Source of the DNA: Paramarasmius palmivorus | Taxonomy: Eukaryota; Basidiomycota; Agaricomycetes; Agaricales; Marasmiaceae | Direction of reading: 5' to 3' | DNA length: 64,000 bases | Assembly (NCBI GenBank): GCA_037176845.1 | Contig: JAYKXP010000020.1 | Coordinates: 701,362 to 765,361 of the forward strand | In this document: piece by piece, positions 46,246 through 57,679 of the stretch | How positions within the stretch are numbered: position 1 is the stretch's first letter | How the letters are laid out: every line of letters starts with the position of its first letter | Made by a program: the position numbers and the translations under genes | Notes under the pieces: model-generated | Database searches by the model: none | Told to the model about the DNA's origin: nothing | The model's input: only the letters and a program-made list of their open reading frames with translations

Positions 46246-47478
46246 ATGGGAATGCTCGCAAATGCTCGCTACATCAAGAAGATGCCCTCACAATATTCCA
46301 AGTCCCAGGTTCTGGAGTGGTTAACTCTCATTGGATACGATGTCACCTCGAAGGTCCAGTCTGACGTCGAGAACGACACATTTCAAGCTGACCTGGAGAA
46401 CCTTACGATCCTAATGCGTCTGCACATCGTCGGAATCCCTTTCGAAAACACCGAAATGCACTAGTCAGTCCAGTTCTGTACTCATATACATGGTTTTGCT
46501 CACCAGGACTTATTCCAGCTCGCCAGCTCATCACATGGCAGTCGAACCTCAAGAACTCTTCAAGAGGCTCGTAAAGGAAAGGAACGGATCCTACTGTATC
46601 GGCAAAACAGGACTGCTATTCCAAATGCTGAGAGCCCTTGGATATCGGTCAGGAACTTCAGGAACCCGCCTTGATATGAAGCTTACTTACCATGACAAAG
46701 AATCTATCCGGTCACAGCACGAATAAACAAGATGCAAAGTGACCCTAGTGCACCGCCCATATTCACGCCGACGACGCATATGGTTTTGATAGTTCAGCCA
46801 CTGTCGGACAGCAACACCACATATCTCGTTGATGCTGGACTCGGTGCAGCCGGGCCTGTACGGCCGATACTACTCGAAGAAGGGTCCACAGTACAAGGCT
46901 CCACGCCAACCGAAAAGCACAGACTTAGCAAGGGTTTCATTCCTTTGTCGAGTACAGGTAAGCAATGCCTCTGAAAGTATGAGCTTGAAACTCACCTCCG
47001 ATCAGAGAGTTTAGCCTCGCAAGTTTGGCAACTGGAATGCGTACGCGAAAAGGAAGGGGAACAAAACCCATGGGAGCTGCTTTACGTTTTCGACGAAGTC
47101 GAACGTTATCAAGCTGACTTTGGTACGTCCCCAGATAAGCCTAGTTGAGAGACCCCAAGGAAGATGAATCGATCGCCGTTTGCAGAGTGTATGAACCATT
47201 ATGTTGCTACGTGTCCGGGGTCGACGATTTTTGCTGAACATGTCATCGCTGTCAAGCACTTTTGGCTCGACAAGGCAGAGGAGATAGAAAGGAGACATAT
47301 GGGGACAGTTACCTTGTTGGGAGACCGTGTTAGACGGAACATGGGCCCGCGATCTGTATCGGTCAGGGAGCTGCAAACGGAGGAGGAACGGATAGAAGCT
47401 CTTGAGGAATACTTTGGGGTAAAGGTGCAGAGAGACTGGTTATCAAATATCCGGGGAAGAGAAGCGGCACTTAATTGA
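46246..47478 (+). CDS. Arylamine N-acetyltransferase (NAT), 334 aa
   Basis: Cytosolic enzyme that moves an acyl group from acetyl- or malonyl-CoA onto aromatic amines; in fungi it often detoxifies anilines or plant benzoxazolinones. Five exons (46246-46463, 46519-46647, 46701-46957, 47015-47122, 47186-47478) join in frame to 334 residues. The catalytic triad can be placed: Cys99 in ERNGSYCIGKTGLLF, His142 in FTPTTHMVLIVQ and Asp160 in TYLVDAGLG. The exon 2 acceptor at 46518/46519 is chosen over an earlier AG because the earlier one makes a TAG codon. Likewise the 53-bp intron at 46648-46700 is required to read GYRIYPVTARIN. The fungal NAT C-terminal extension (FAEHVIAVKHFWL...) is complete. 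The gene is intact. Confidence 0.92.
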
Positions 47479-50400
47479 GAAAGCTTTTCTGTGATATAAA
47501 TCGATAGGTATCAGATTAGTTGATGGGATAGAGCGCTGAAGTACGAGCAAAGTACGAGTTTGTACGAACTGTGGTGGGTCCGAAGATATTTTATCGCTGA
47601 CTTTCTGGAGCTTGCTGGACGTTCATCCCATGAACATCTTCTACTCGAATAGTACACCCAAGCAAAGGCTAACGGGGTATTGAGATGTCGGAGAAAGCTC
47701 TGCTATCCACGGCTGGCCGCGGGATGATTATGAATACGGCGGAGAGAGTGACATACCGAAAGTCAGGAAGAGTGAAGAGCGTCATGATATATTATGACTT
47801 GTGGCTGCATCGGTCAAACTCCCGTGTACTTTTAGTGAAAACAAGAAATTATTTGGATGTCATGAGAGTTGAGAGCAAGAGAGATAAGCGCTCGTGTCAA
47901 TGATCAACGTTCAACCCAATCACGAGATAGCGTGACCAACGCGTACATGTCTAACCAGACTCAGAGACAGTTTGCTTCCCCGGTATGTGTGAGAGTATAT
48001 ACGTGCATTCAGGTGAATGCTTGGATGAAGACATATACGGTAGCTTCGTAGCTGAAGAGAATGAACTAGTGCCGTACTACTTATCGTCTAGTGGTTACTG
48101 TCAGAGGGCTATCGTACGAGGAAAAGTGGCTGTTCCACCCCAAGGGTTATAGCCGTAAAAGTAGTATTACTTGCCTGGTGACATGAGCGTGATAACTCTC
48201 ACATAATAGAACATACGCACCAGGTAACATCAACAAAAGGATAAGCATGACTTCTTTCATGAGCTTCGCCTAGGTCCATGTTAACGCACACCGCCCTTTC
48301 AAGCCCAAATCGTTCCACCTGTACGATAGCACGCTGCTAGAGCCCAGGGCACGTTCGGCTTTAAGAATGGAAACCGCAGGGTCGGAATGAAACGTCAAAA
48401 CGCCTTCACCTGCACATTCAGATGGTTCCAGTCTGCCGCAAATAGTATGGAAGATGAGTGTTGGCTAGGATCGGATGAAAGCTAAATACATACATTCCTG
48501 AATTCTAATTGTGGTTTCTGTCCTCGGAAATCTTCAAGATGGGACATACTGGCGAGAATAGCAACAACGGGGGTGCCTTCTGTGCAAGAGGCTTCTGAGA
48601 CCCGAGCCTGGTTATGTGAATACCTAGGCCATATGGCCTCTCCAATGGCTGCTTTCGTAGCTCCATTCGCCTGCCGTGTCTTCTCCTATTGGTAGTAAGA
48701 GCGATGAATATTTGATATCCCAAACTTGGGCGTGCCATAGGCTGATGATGCATGGTGAATGTTAGGCCAATAGTTTGACGATCCACATGCGAAGAACATA
48801 CCACTGCGACCCTCTACAAATTATACCACTCTGTTCGAGTCACATCTCCTTTCAGCAGTGTTCTTCCAATCCGGAACGACCAACGTAAGGCTAAAAGCCA
48901 ACAATGTCGACATTTGTTTCAGCGTGCGCAAATTTGGGGTGCCCACGACAGCTCGTCATCGACGAAGCCGGGAAAATTGAATGTTCTATTCCTGAGTCCT
49001 GACAAATGCCGTTGCTTGAAGCTGCCTGTGGAAGTTGAAGGCAGTCAGTTGATGTATCTTCAGGACTAGGGATTGGCAAAAAAAAACCTTGACAGAGAGA
49101 CTTCCTAGTGCCCACGTCGTAGCCTCGATGCTCATTCCCTCTTGTGTTAAAACTTGAAGAACCTTGAAGAACAGAGCGACTCAAGAGTAAACGAGGTCAC
49201 GGACGGTCACATGTCACGAGTGAATTTAACTTTCCCACGAACCACGCGTTCCTTTCCTGCCATCACTGACACGCCGACGCTGCCTTCTCTGCGTCGACTG
49301 GAAGTTGCGCTCAGGAATCTATACGACGCCTCATCTCTCGGTGCACCAGGTGTGGTTGTTAGTATAAAGTTTAGGAAAACACGTGGTGTAAGTTCCTTTG
49401 GCTTTACTTTTTCGGCACTTTCACGTTCCATTCAAACTCTTGTATGTCTCTTCCTTCAGTGAACGCCACATACCCGAGTAGCCAGCACCAGACGCTCAAC
49501 CGAGACTCAAGGCCATTCTGAGACCTACCAAATTCATTAACTACACGCTCCAGAATATTGAGATAGCATGCTCATTCCCTTCAAGTTATCGATGCGCTCA
49601 TTATACGATTTGAGGGTGCATTACAACTCTTCTTCTCTATACTTGGGTACGTCTGCTGTTACTGTGGTGTTTCATCCATCATTCATCTTATGGACTCATT
49701 TTCAAGGGCCCCAGGACCCAGGTGGTATCTCCAGATGCATAGCAAGCTCCGTACGTTCTTTTTCCCTTGACGAGGCTAATCGAGGATAATGGAAGGCTAC
49801 ATACGCAATAGCTGCCACAATTCGAGAACCATTTCGTGTATAAGGTGGCCTCATGGTCTTCTCATTGATTCTAACCGAGCTCGAGACTCAAAATGCGTCA
49901 CAGAAGACTGACATCGTATGACTAGTCACTCATCGATCTTTTCCGACAACAAAGTTGCTTTTAGGGTCAAGGTGAGGCCTACATTTACATCCAGATCCCT
50001 CTATACTGAATGTTCCTATCCTTTTCCAGTCACTTCGATTTCAACTTGAAGCGCCACAGGATAATAACATCTTTCAATTAACCCTTCGTTAGGTCCATCA
50101 TCCGCTCTGAAACTCATCAAGTCCTGTTGTTTGACATTTTTGTGTTAGAGGAACTCAAATCTGGGTTACGGAAACCCGTCGTGTTGATTGCTATTGCCGA
50201 TGTATCATTCAACTCAACTTCAATTGCAGAATGTGTATCGCGATCCCGTCGCCTTGTCGGATATACTCATTGGACCTTCGTTATCGGCAGAATACTAAAG
50301 ACGGTCTTTACAGAGCCACGTACCTACTTACATCCGCGAGAAGGCAGGTCGGCATCGAGCGACTATGCTGTCGATTCCATTCCTCAACAAGCCGTAAATC

Positions 50401-52906
50401 TTGGATGATATATGCGTTTAATTAAGTCAAGGTAAGACCTATGTACATCCACGTTGAGCGCTGAGCGCTACATGTTCCTATCCTTCTCCAGCCACTTCGA
50501 TTTCAAACGCCACACAAAAGAAGAGTAAGTCTTCCCCTCATGCATCTCAAACCCCCTTGCAAATTGACACCTTCGCGTTAGAGGAACACAACTTGATACA
50601 TGTTACGAAAACCCGTTGCGTTGAATGCTAATGCTATCGCCGACGTGGAAGACACCGTTGACTGATTCAAAGCTATCTATCACAGAGCCGCATACCCACC
50701 TACATCCACGAGAAGGTAACGTTCATTGGGAAGCACGCGGTTAAAGAAAAGAAGTTGCATTGCCAGATCTACTCGTTGACTAACTTCTCTGAATTGACTA
50801 TTACAGAGCCGCGTATTTGCCTACATCCGCAAGAAGCCTAACGTAGTCCTACTTCTACTTCTTCAGCGTCTCTTTACCCCTTGGTAACCAGAACCATGAA
50901 CGCCACCACGAGGCGAGAAAGAAGGAACGAAGCAGGGAAAGAAGGGAGCTCGATTCACGGTGACATCCACGTCCCGCTACGCCCAAATCTTCACGGGTAA
51001 AAGCAAAGCGATGCGATGCGACAGAACTTTATCGGGTCGCCGGGAGGTTTTGGTGGAATGTTTTTGCCTGTCGGTCTCGGGCCTCGGAAACCATTGGCTA
51101 TACCAGAAACGTGAAGCCGGGGATGTAGGCTGGGAGTGAGCAATGCATCGCGGATTCGGGTTCAAGAGACTTGGGACTCGGAGCGGCGCCCATTATGAAG
51201 GTAATTATGGAGAGTTCAGTTTTGACTTCGGCTACTTACTCGCCAAAAGACCTAAAACATATTCGCTCCATTCCGACTCGGGGACCACTAGTGCAATACC
51301 ACCCAGCCGATTTGACAGAAACATAGAGCTAAACCAAATGGACTCGGATTCGGAATGTCGAGTGCGAAATTCGAATATCCTTCCGCAGCACGATATAGAC
51401 AGCAGAATAGCCGGCAATATGCAGTATACTCCAGAGTAATTATGCCAAGGGTCACTGTGACTGGCGATGAACGGAGATTAACAACGACTTCGACAAGGGG
51501 ATAATTTGCCAATGGTTGACGTTACAGACTGCGAAACGAGGACGGATAACGGATTTGAGGTGGCGTTGGCGTCGCTGAGGTCCAGGACCTGAGGCCACAA
51601 GCATGGGAACTTTTGGCAGGAAGAATGGGCCTAGAAACTTGGGCGTCGCGTCGGGCTTGAAGCTGGAAAACGAGCCCCAGCGTTCACGTTCACGGTCCAG
51701 GTTGCGTCTTGACCTTGACCTCGAGGTGCTGACGGTATCGGGCCGCCGCCCTGAGTGTGTTTCACGGTATAACCCAGTCCTCGAAACAGGGTCGGCGACG
51801 GAGGGAGTGTGATGACGAACTTGGTGATAACGAGAGGTCTAAAATTGAGGATCCATGGAGAAACCGAGCTCGAGGATGGTAGCCATGGAATTCCGTGCTC
51901 GACGGCGAGTAATTCAAGAGGAGAGCCGTTTTATTTTCTATAGGTGCAACGAATTTATATCTTTTACTGTTGCTCTGGGTTTTCATCTCTGAGGACCCAG
52001 AGTGAGTACCTGTATAGGTCCCTGGATAGTTGCTAGTCTCGTTGATGCCAGAACAACGTTCGCCCTTTCTAGCGGTTGATGACGAGAAAAGAAGAAGGTT
52101 CTGAGGTTCTTCTGATGATTATGATACGGATTCAGTTTTCTGTCAGTTGATTAACGCTCGCGGAAGTCGCCTCATGTTTCTCTGGGTAGTAAGGGTCCAG
52201 AAAAGAAGCTTCGAATTCCGTACGACATTGTCATGATGTGCAGATGGGAGTGTTGTCGGTGCGTGGGGAGGCGTGCGATACTTGGTTTCTTGCTGTACTT
52301 CTCCCGTTTCTGTCGCTGAGGGCTGGGAGAAATAGAGTGTTTTTGAATTGAAAGGACGATCAGCAATGTCAAAGATCCTTGGAAGACGGTAGAAGGTGTA
52401 ATGCGCTGGATGTCAAGAGAAAAACAGAGAGCTTGATTCCTGATTCCTGAAGGGCATACTCAGCGATGCCCTCATCCCCGCACGAGTTTTGATCAGCTAA
52501 GGGTCCTTGCAGCATGGCATCGGATAGGTGGTGAAGCAAGCTTATGGGTCCGATGAGCGCTCTCCAAGCTGCTAGGATGAGAACACGACAAGTCGGACCG
52601 AAAAAGACATTCCACTGACATTCTGCTGTGCCCTTGGTATACTTTGTGCTTTTTCCAGTATAGCGCAAAATAGTGGATCCATGACAAAACGCTCCGATGA
52701 TAAACGCCTTTAGCTGTATGGAGGAGAGACCGATGTGACAAATTTGCAATGATGAGAAGTTGCATTACCCGAAAACTGGGGCCAACGTTGCCTAATTGGG
52801 AAGTCCGTTTATGCTTCTTCTAGGAAGAGATAAATGCAAAGACTTCGCCAAAATTTACTTCAAACCTTTTTTCAACCCGCGACGAGTTGAAACCCCAGCT
52901 GCTACC
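47479..52906. other. Gene-poor stretch, 5.4 kb
   Basis: The longest stretch without a supported gene. It contains a local direct-repeat array (49980-50850, separate entry). ORFs at 49154-49462 and 50127-50408 read like small beta-rich fragments (for example LEVALRNLYDASSLGAPGVV) but have no start, splice pattern or recognised family. The last part should contain the P450 promoter. Confidence 0.35.
49980..50850 (+). repeat. Local direct repeats, about 0.4 kb period, degenerate
   Basis: The segment near 49975-50200 (CTACATTTACATCCAG, TGTTCCTATCCTTTTCCAG, CACTTCGATTTCAA, then GTTAGAGGAACTCAA, then ACGGAAACCCGT) recurs near 50425-50660. The motif CAGAGCC(A/G)C(G/A)TA followed by CTACATCC(G/A)CGAGAAG occurs three times, near 50311, 50682 and 50806. 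Most copies contain acceptor-like TTCCAG and donor-like GTAAG sites, so they may derive from a duplicated exon-intron unit. Confidence 0.6.
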
Positions 52907-54668
52907 ATGTTTTCTCCTCAACTCCTCGTCCTCGTCGCCGTCGCCGCCATCGTCGCAAGACTCTATATATCTCGCAGCCGGTCTGCATCATCATCGGGGG
53001 GTTTAGTCCTCCCGCCCGGCCCGAAACCCCTTCCCATCCTCGGTAACATCCTCGACCTTACACCGAAAGAGCTCTGGTTGCGAGCAACATCTTGGGCGAA
53101 ACAATACGGCGATATCACCTACATCCATGTCTTTGGCATCCCCCTCGTCTTCCTCAACACTCCCCAATCCGTCTTTGACCTCCTTGACCGTAAAGGTTCA
53201 ATATACAGCGACAAACCCCAGTTAACCATGGTCTGCGATCTTTGTGGATGCGGAGATATGGTCGCGTTCACCGGATACGGTGCACAGAGCAAGAGGCAGC
53301 GAAAGTTGTTGAATCTCGCGTTTGCTGGGACGAGGATACCAGCTTACTACCCCTTGATCACTCGCGAGACGAACAACTTTCTTCAGCGATTACTCGCGCC
53401 AAAGGCACCGGATATGACACAGGAGCAGGCGCAGATGCAGTACAAGTCTTTGATTAGACTCTACGCTGGACAACTCACGCTTAGCGTCGTGTACGGCTAC
53501 CAGGCACGGGGTAGTGATGACCCTTTCCTGGGATTGGCGGAAGAGTGTGTCGACTTGTTGTCGAACAAGATCGCGTCTGGAGGCGGCATTTGGCCTGTTG
53601 ACATCTTCCCAAGCCTTCGTTATTTGCCCGACTGGGCTCCTGGAAGCTCCTTTTTGAGGAAGGCAAAGGCATGGAAGGCAAAGATGACAGAGTTCGTTGA
53701 CAAGCCATATGAGTTTGTCAAGAGCAGCATGGTGCGCGTTTTCCATTCTTTTTGTCGCGTTGCATAACTCATACAGCCTATAGAAATCCAACACACATCG
53801 TCCTTCATTCTGTTCTACTCTTTTGGAGAACTCGGAAGCTAACCCCAACGCCATTTCCAAGGAAAAGACTTCGTCGTTGCCATCAGAACTCTCACAATTT
53901 GAAATCGACCTCAAATGGACCGCCAACTCGATGTATTCCGCCTCTGGTGACACCACCATGACCACTATCACCTACTTCCTTCTCCAGATGGCTCTTCACC
54001 CCGAAATCCTTGCCAAAGCTCGTGCCGAACTATCCACTCTCGGAACTCGTCTCCCCACTTTCGCCGACCGCCCCAACCTACCCTACTGCGAAGCCCTTTT
54101 CAAAGAAACTTTGCGACACAACACTGCTGTCCCTCTTTCGCTACCTCACCGATTGATGGAAGACGATGTCTACGTCAATCCTACAACCGGCAAGGAAACC
54201 CTTATGAAGAAAGGTTCCCTCGTTTTCGCCAACATCTGGGCTATCACACGAGACCCCAAACTCTGGCCTGCACCTCCTTCCCAACCCAACGTAACTCCCG
54301 AGGACTTTTGCCCGGAACGTCACTTCCTCTCCGAGCACGACAAGGCTGTCTTGGCTGGTCTTGCTGGTACACCCGAGGAACGTGATTCTCTCAAGCGCTT
54401 GTTGAAAGCCCGCGATCCTCGTACGTACGTTTTCGGATTCGGTAGGAGGCAGTGTCCCGGACAGAACTTGGTTGATAGTTCTGCGTGGCTTGTCATGGCG
54501 TGCTTGATTGCTGCTGTTGATTGGAGCTTTGCGGATGGCAAGGCACCCGAGATCAAGTATGAGAATAGCGTGTTCAGGACACCGAGCAACTTTAGACTCG
54601 ATGTTCGACCGAGAAGTGAGGAGTGGATGAGTATCGTAGAGGCGTCTGGGTTGGAGGAGGATGATTAG
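52907..54668 (+). CDS. Cytochrome P450 monooxygenase, 569 aa
   Basis: Microsomal P450 of the basidiomycete type often labelled O-methylsterigmatocystin oxidoreductase-like (CYP64-related by label only). Two exons (52907-53731, 53784-54668) join in frame to 569 residues. The start gives a membrane anchor (MFSPQLLVLVAVAAIVARLY) followed by the hinge LPPGPKPLPILGN. The I-helix has SASGDTTMTT (about 327-336), the K-helix ETLR lies at about 383-386, PERHFL follows, and the heme loop FGFGRRQCPGQNLV has the ligand Cys at about 499. All key residues are present, so it should be active. Substrate unknown. Not part of an obvious cluster: the nearest genes are pseudogenes. Confidence 0.93.
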
Positions 54669-55800
54669 GTTAATGCGTATTTCTCGTTTTCGTTTATCTT
54701 CTTCCTCTACCATCTCTGAATTGCAGCGCTCTATCGAAACTCGAAATCAGTGTACCACTATCCACTTCCCTCACGGCTTCTCGACTTGACGTCGTGTGTA
54801 ATTTTAGCTTATACCGCGTTTTTCGCATACCCCCAGGCTACTGGCTCCCGCTCCCGATTGCGTTTCCTTCTTCTCCATCCCGTCAACATCAACATCTCTT
54901 CAAATTCTACTCCCCCCACATCTGATGGCTTCTTTTTTGGTTTGGTCTGGTTCAGGTTCAGCTAGCTGTTACTTATCCATTATCATTATCCTTCGTCGCT
55001 GGTTTACGGTTTTACTTCTTCCCCGCAAAATAATCCAACTCGACTCGTGGTTTCTAGGTAGACACACTTGTCGGACGTCACTCGTTTAGCTTTTTAGTAC
55101 TGTCTTTTTTGTTTTCTTACTCAGACAACGGACTCGTCTTTCCTCTCATCTCTCATCCTCTCATCTCTTGTCATTTCGTTCTCGATTCAAGCATACATAG
55201 TAGCATCACCACGCAATGCATTTTTTTTTCTTTTCCCTCGGATACATAGTTGACCCCATATCGGAAGCGAGACGTCCGAGTCTGATATAGCTGTCCGCGA
55301 CGGTCGAAACGCCGGTACCGTTGAAAGGGAGTATGAATGATGGATCATTGGACGCCGCTTGCACCATGCGAAGAATACAGTCTTATCTTCCCTGGGATTG
55401 AGCTTAATGCATTTGTATTGCGTGGATTCTGGTATGGAAACGGTCGTCGGACGTCGGAGAATGATCTGGCGTCGGCGGTTGATGGCATTTGGAGTCTGGG
55501 GACACGCGTGTCTTGATTTCCTTACCACCATCATCAATCGGAAGTCGGGTTTGGCTGTTCCATCTGACATACGAACAGCGCTGGTGAGGTACGTGTTTTC
55601 TGCGCGTCAGAGTGTTACTAGAGTGTGAACTGAATGTTTCTGTTGCCTAGCCGAAAGACTCGATGTGTTTGGGCTTGGCCTTGGGTATGGGTGTCGGTGA
55701 GTGACCTGCTTTTTTCCCATCTTTTTTGCCTGAGATCTTTTTTTTGGCAAACACAGGAACATCGAGAACGTCTGTAGCGAAGCTCAAAGATACGACCATC
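54669..55800. other. 3' flank of the P450 and spacer
   Basis: Pyrimidine-rich DNA directly after the P450 (54680-55190), probably 3' UTR and terminator, then unremarkable sequence. No gene supported. Confidence 0.35.
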
Positions 55801-56878
55801 ATGCATCATAATTTCAAGGACAACTCGCACACCATCATTTGCCGGCTTCCCGTTGAAGTACTGGCGCATATCTTCTCCCATCCTCTTTCTACCTCTTATG
55901 AATCATAATCGAGACTTTTTTGGAGAGGATTGATTATCACGACCCGTGCATGTCGCTACTAGTACAATGTTGCGGTAGATGCACTATCCCTTTGGTCACC
56001 AATCCATCTCCATGCCTACCAAAGTCATGGTTCGCCGATCCAGTCTCGACATGTACGAAGATCTTACGGAGAAGGTTTCATTGTCATCCGGACGATATAC
56101 CCAACTTCGTTTGGGTGCCCTGGAAGTTTACATGTATTGCGGTACGCTGCTAGACGCGCCTGTACCTGTACCTGCACCTGCACCTCTTCTTCACTCTCTC
56201 AAAGACCATTTCCTGGAGCTACCATGGCCGGGGAGTCCATTCTATCCGTCTGTTCCCAAATCGTTTATTCAATGGTAGGCGAAGAGCTGGGGACTGTCCA
56301 ACTCTCCAGCCTGGAGCGCACCTTTCTACGTTGTTTGCCTCGGGATCGAAAAAAGCGTGCCCCTTTTCCATGGTTGGGTATCTGGCCCGTTCCAGGATGG
56401 TGAATAGGTCCGGTCAATAGAGGCTTCATGTCATGGACATGCCATGTAATAGAAGGCTGGCTGCATTCATTGCAGAAACCCGGGGATAGCAGCATCCGCT
56501 CATCGACTTCGGATAATGTCTATTGGTCCAGCGTTCCTGTAGACGTTGAATGTTCGGGATGTCAAATCGGTATTGGTCTCGACGTAGCAGCAGGACACTC
56601 AGGCTTTTACGCGTGCTTTTGGCACATGTCCTGTGTTGGACAGTATCACGTTGCGAGGTGCAGTTGCGTGTCATATCGGCATTCACGGATAGCGGTTCCC
56701 TTGAAACACTTGCTCGGGAGCTCCGAACAATGTTGTTGGAGTTTTCGGGGCGAAGGAGGAATCAAACGTTCAAGCTGAGGTTGTTGGGTTGCACCTTTCA
56801 TTTTTCGGATATCTTCGCGGTTCATGTTGAGTTTGGGGCTAGTCTGTTTTGCATAGGGATAGGAATGTTTCGTTGAGG
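55801..56878 (+). pseudogene. F-box protein remnant
   Basis: The start reads HTIICRLPVEVLAHIFSHPL, a typical F-box, but it runs into a stop after PLSTSYES. Later pieces in other frames read LGALEVYMYCGTLLDAPV and LKDHFLELPW (LRR-like strands). The last reads LRVISAFTDSGSLETLAREL and continues to GRRRNQTFKLRLL, ending at 56878. The order and content fit an agaricomycete F-box/LRR gene with several stops and frame changes, far shorter than the usual 450-550 residues. It is not a copy of the gene at 35406-37020 at DNA level, as far as I can see. Confidence 0.6.
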
Positions 56879-57679
56879 TAGGATGCAGTTATGGGGATCA
56901 GACTGGCGTATCGATCCGTGATTAGCACTCGTATACTGTCAATCTATCTAAGATAATAGCAGTGGTACATATTATGATACGTTGGTAAAAGGAAAGAGAA
57001 GAGTCATAGGATGATAATAACAGGGACATTGAGTATCACGATGACGAGCCGAACTCGTGCCCAGCCCTCTTGATCTCTTACCACCACGACCCATTGTCCA
57101 CCTTATCACTCGCAGGAAGTTTCTCGACTGGTACGCGTTTTCAATTGTCTTTGCCAAGATGATATCGACTAAACGTTCTCATGTTCACTGCAGGTGAAGG
57201 TTAGCAGGTTGGGCAAAGGGAAATTTTTCTCCGAAGGACATCGGTGAGTTGCCTATCTTCAATGCTGTCGTATTGGGCCTGAACCTTTTTTTCGGAAAGA
57301 TAGGGACATCTAGGGCGTTTTTGAAGCACCAATACATGGATTATCTTTGAAGTTTGAAATATCACCCCCGAATTAGATTTCACTATCTGAGCGCACCTGA
57401 AGCCTGGATCCAGATATTTACTCAACTATCGTCGCAAATCTTCAATCCGAGCATGAAGCACTCGTAATGCAACCAAAGAGACCGTTTCTGGACCAGGTCC
57501 AATACAGGCCCATCCTCTAAGGCCTGTCTTGTCTCACTCGTTCGTGTTCCTTGTTCTCATGTTATCACAGCTACGCGCAAATATCGTACTTTCCGGCTTC
57601 CCTCATGCTTACCTGACGTCCTCCGGAAGTCCAAAACCGCGGGCCTCTGCGTATACTACTTACCTCAAACCGTTCACCA
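56879..57679. other. Intergenic, no gene supported
   Basis: Short ORFs only (for example 57201-57425 minus). The 5' part of the GH35 pseudogene might once have been here but is not recognisable. Confidence 0.3.

Noticed and set aside
51143..51812. ORFs rich in Arg/Ser/Asp
   Set aside because: Low-complexity translations without start context, introns or homology that I recognise.
52796..52906. N-terminal extension of the P450
   Set aside because: The open frame upstream of 52907 has no ATG and no anchor-like sequence; the ATG at 52907 starts the hydrophobic anchor.
53390..54713. Long minus-strand ORFs opposite the P450
   Set aside because: Shadows of the P450 coding frame, which has the full set of P450 motifs.
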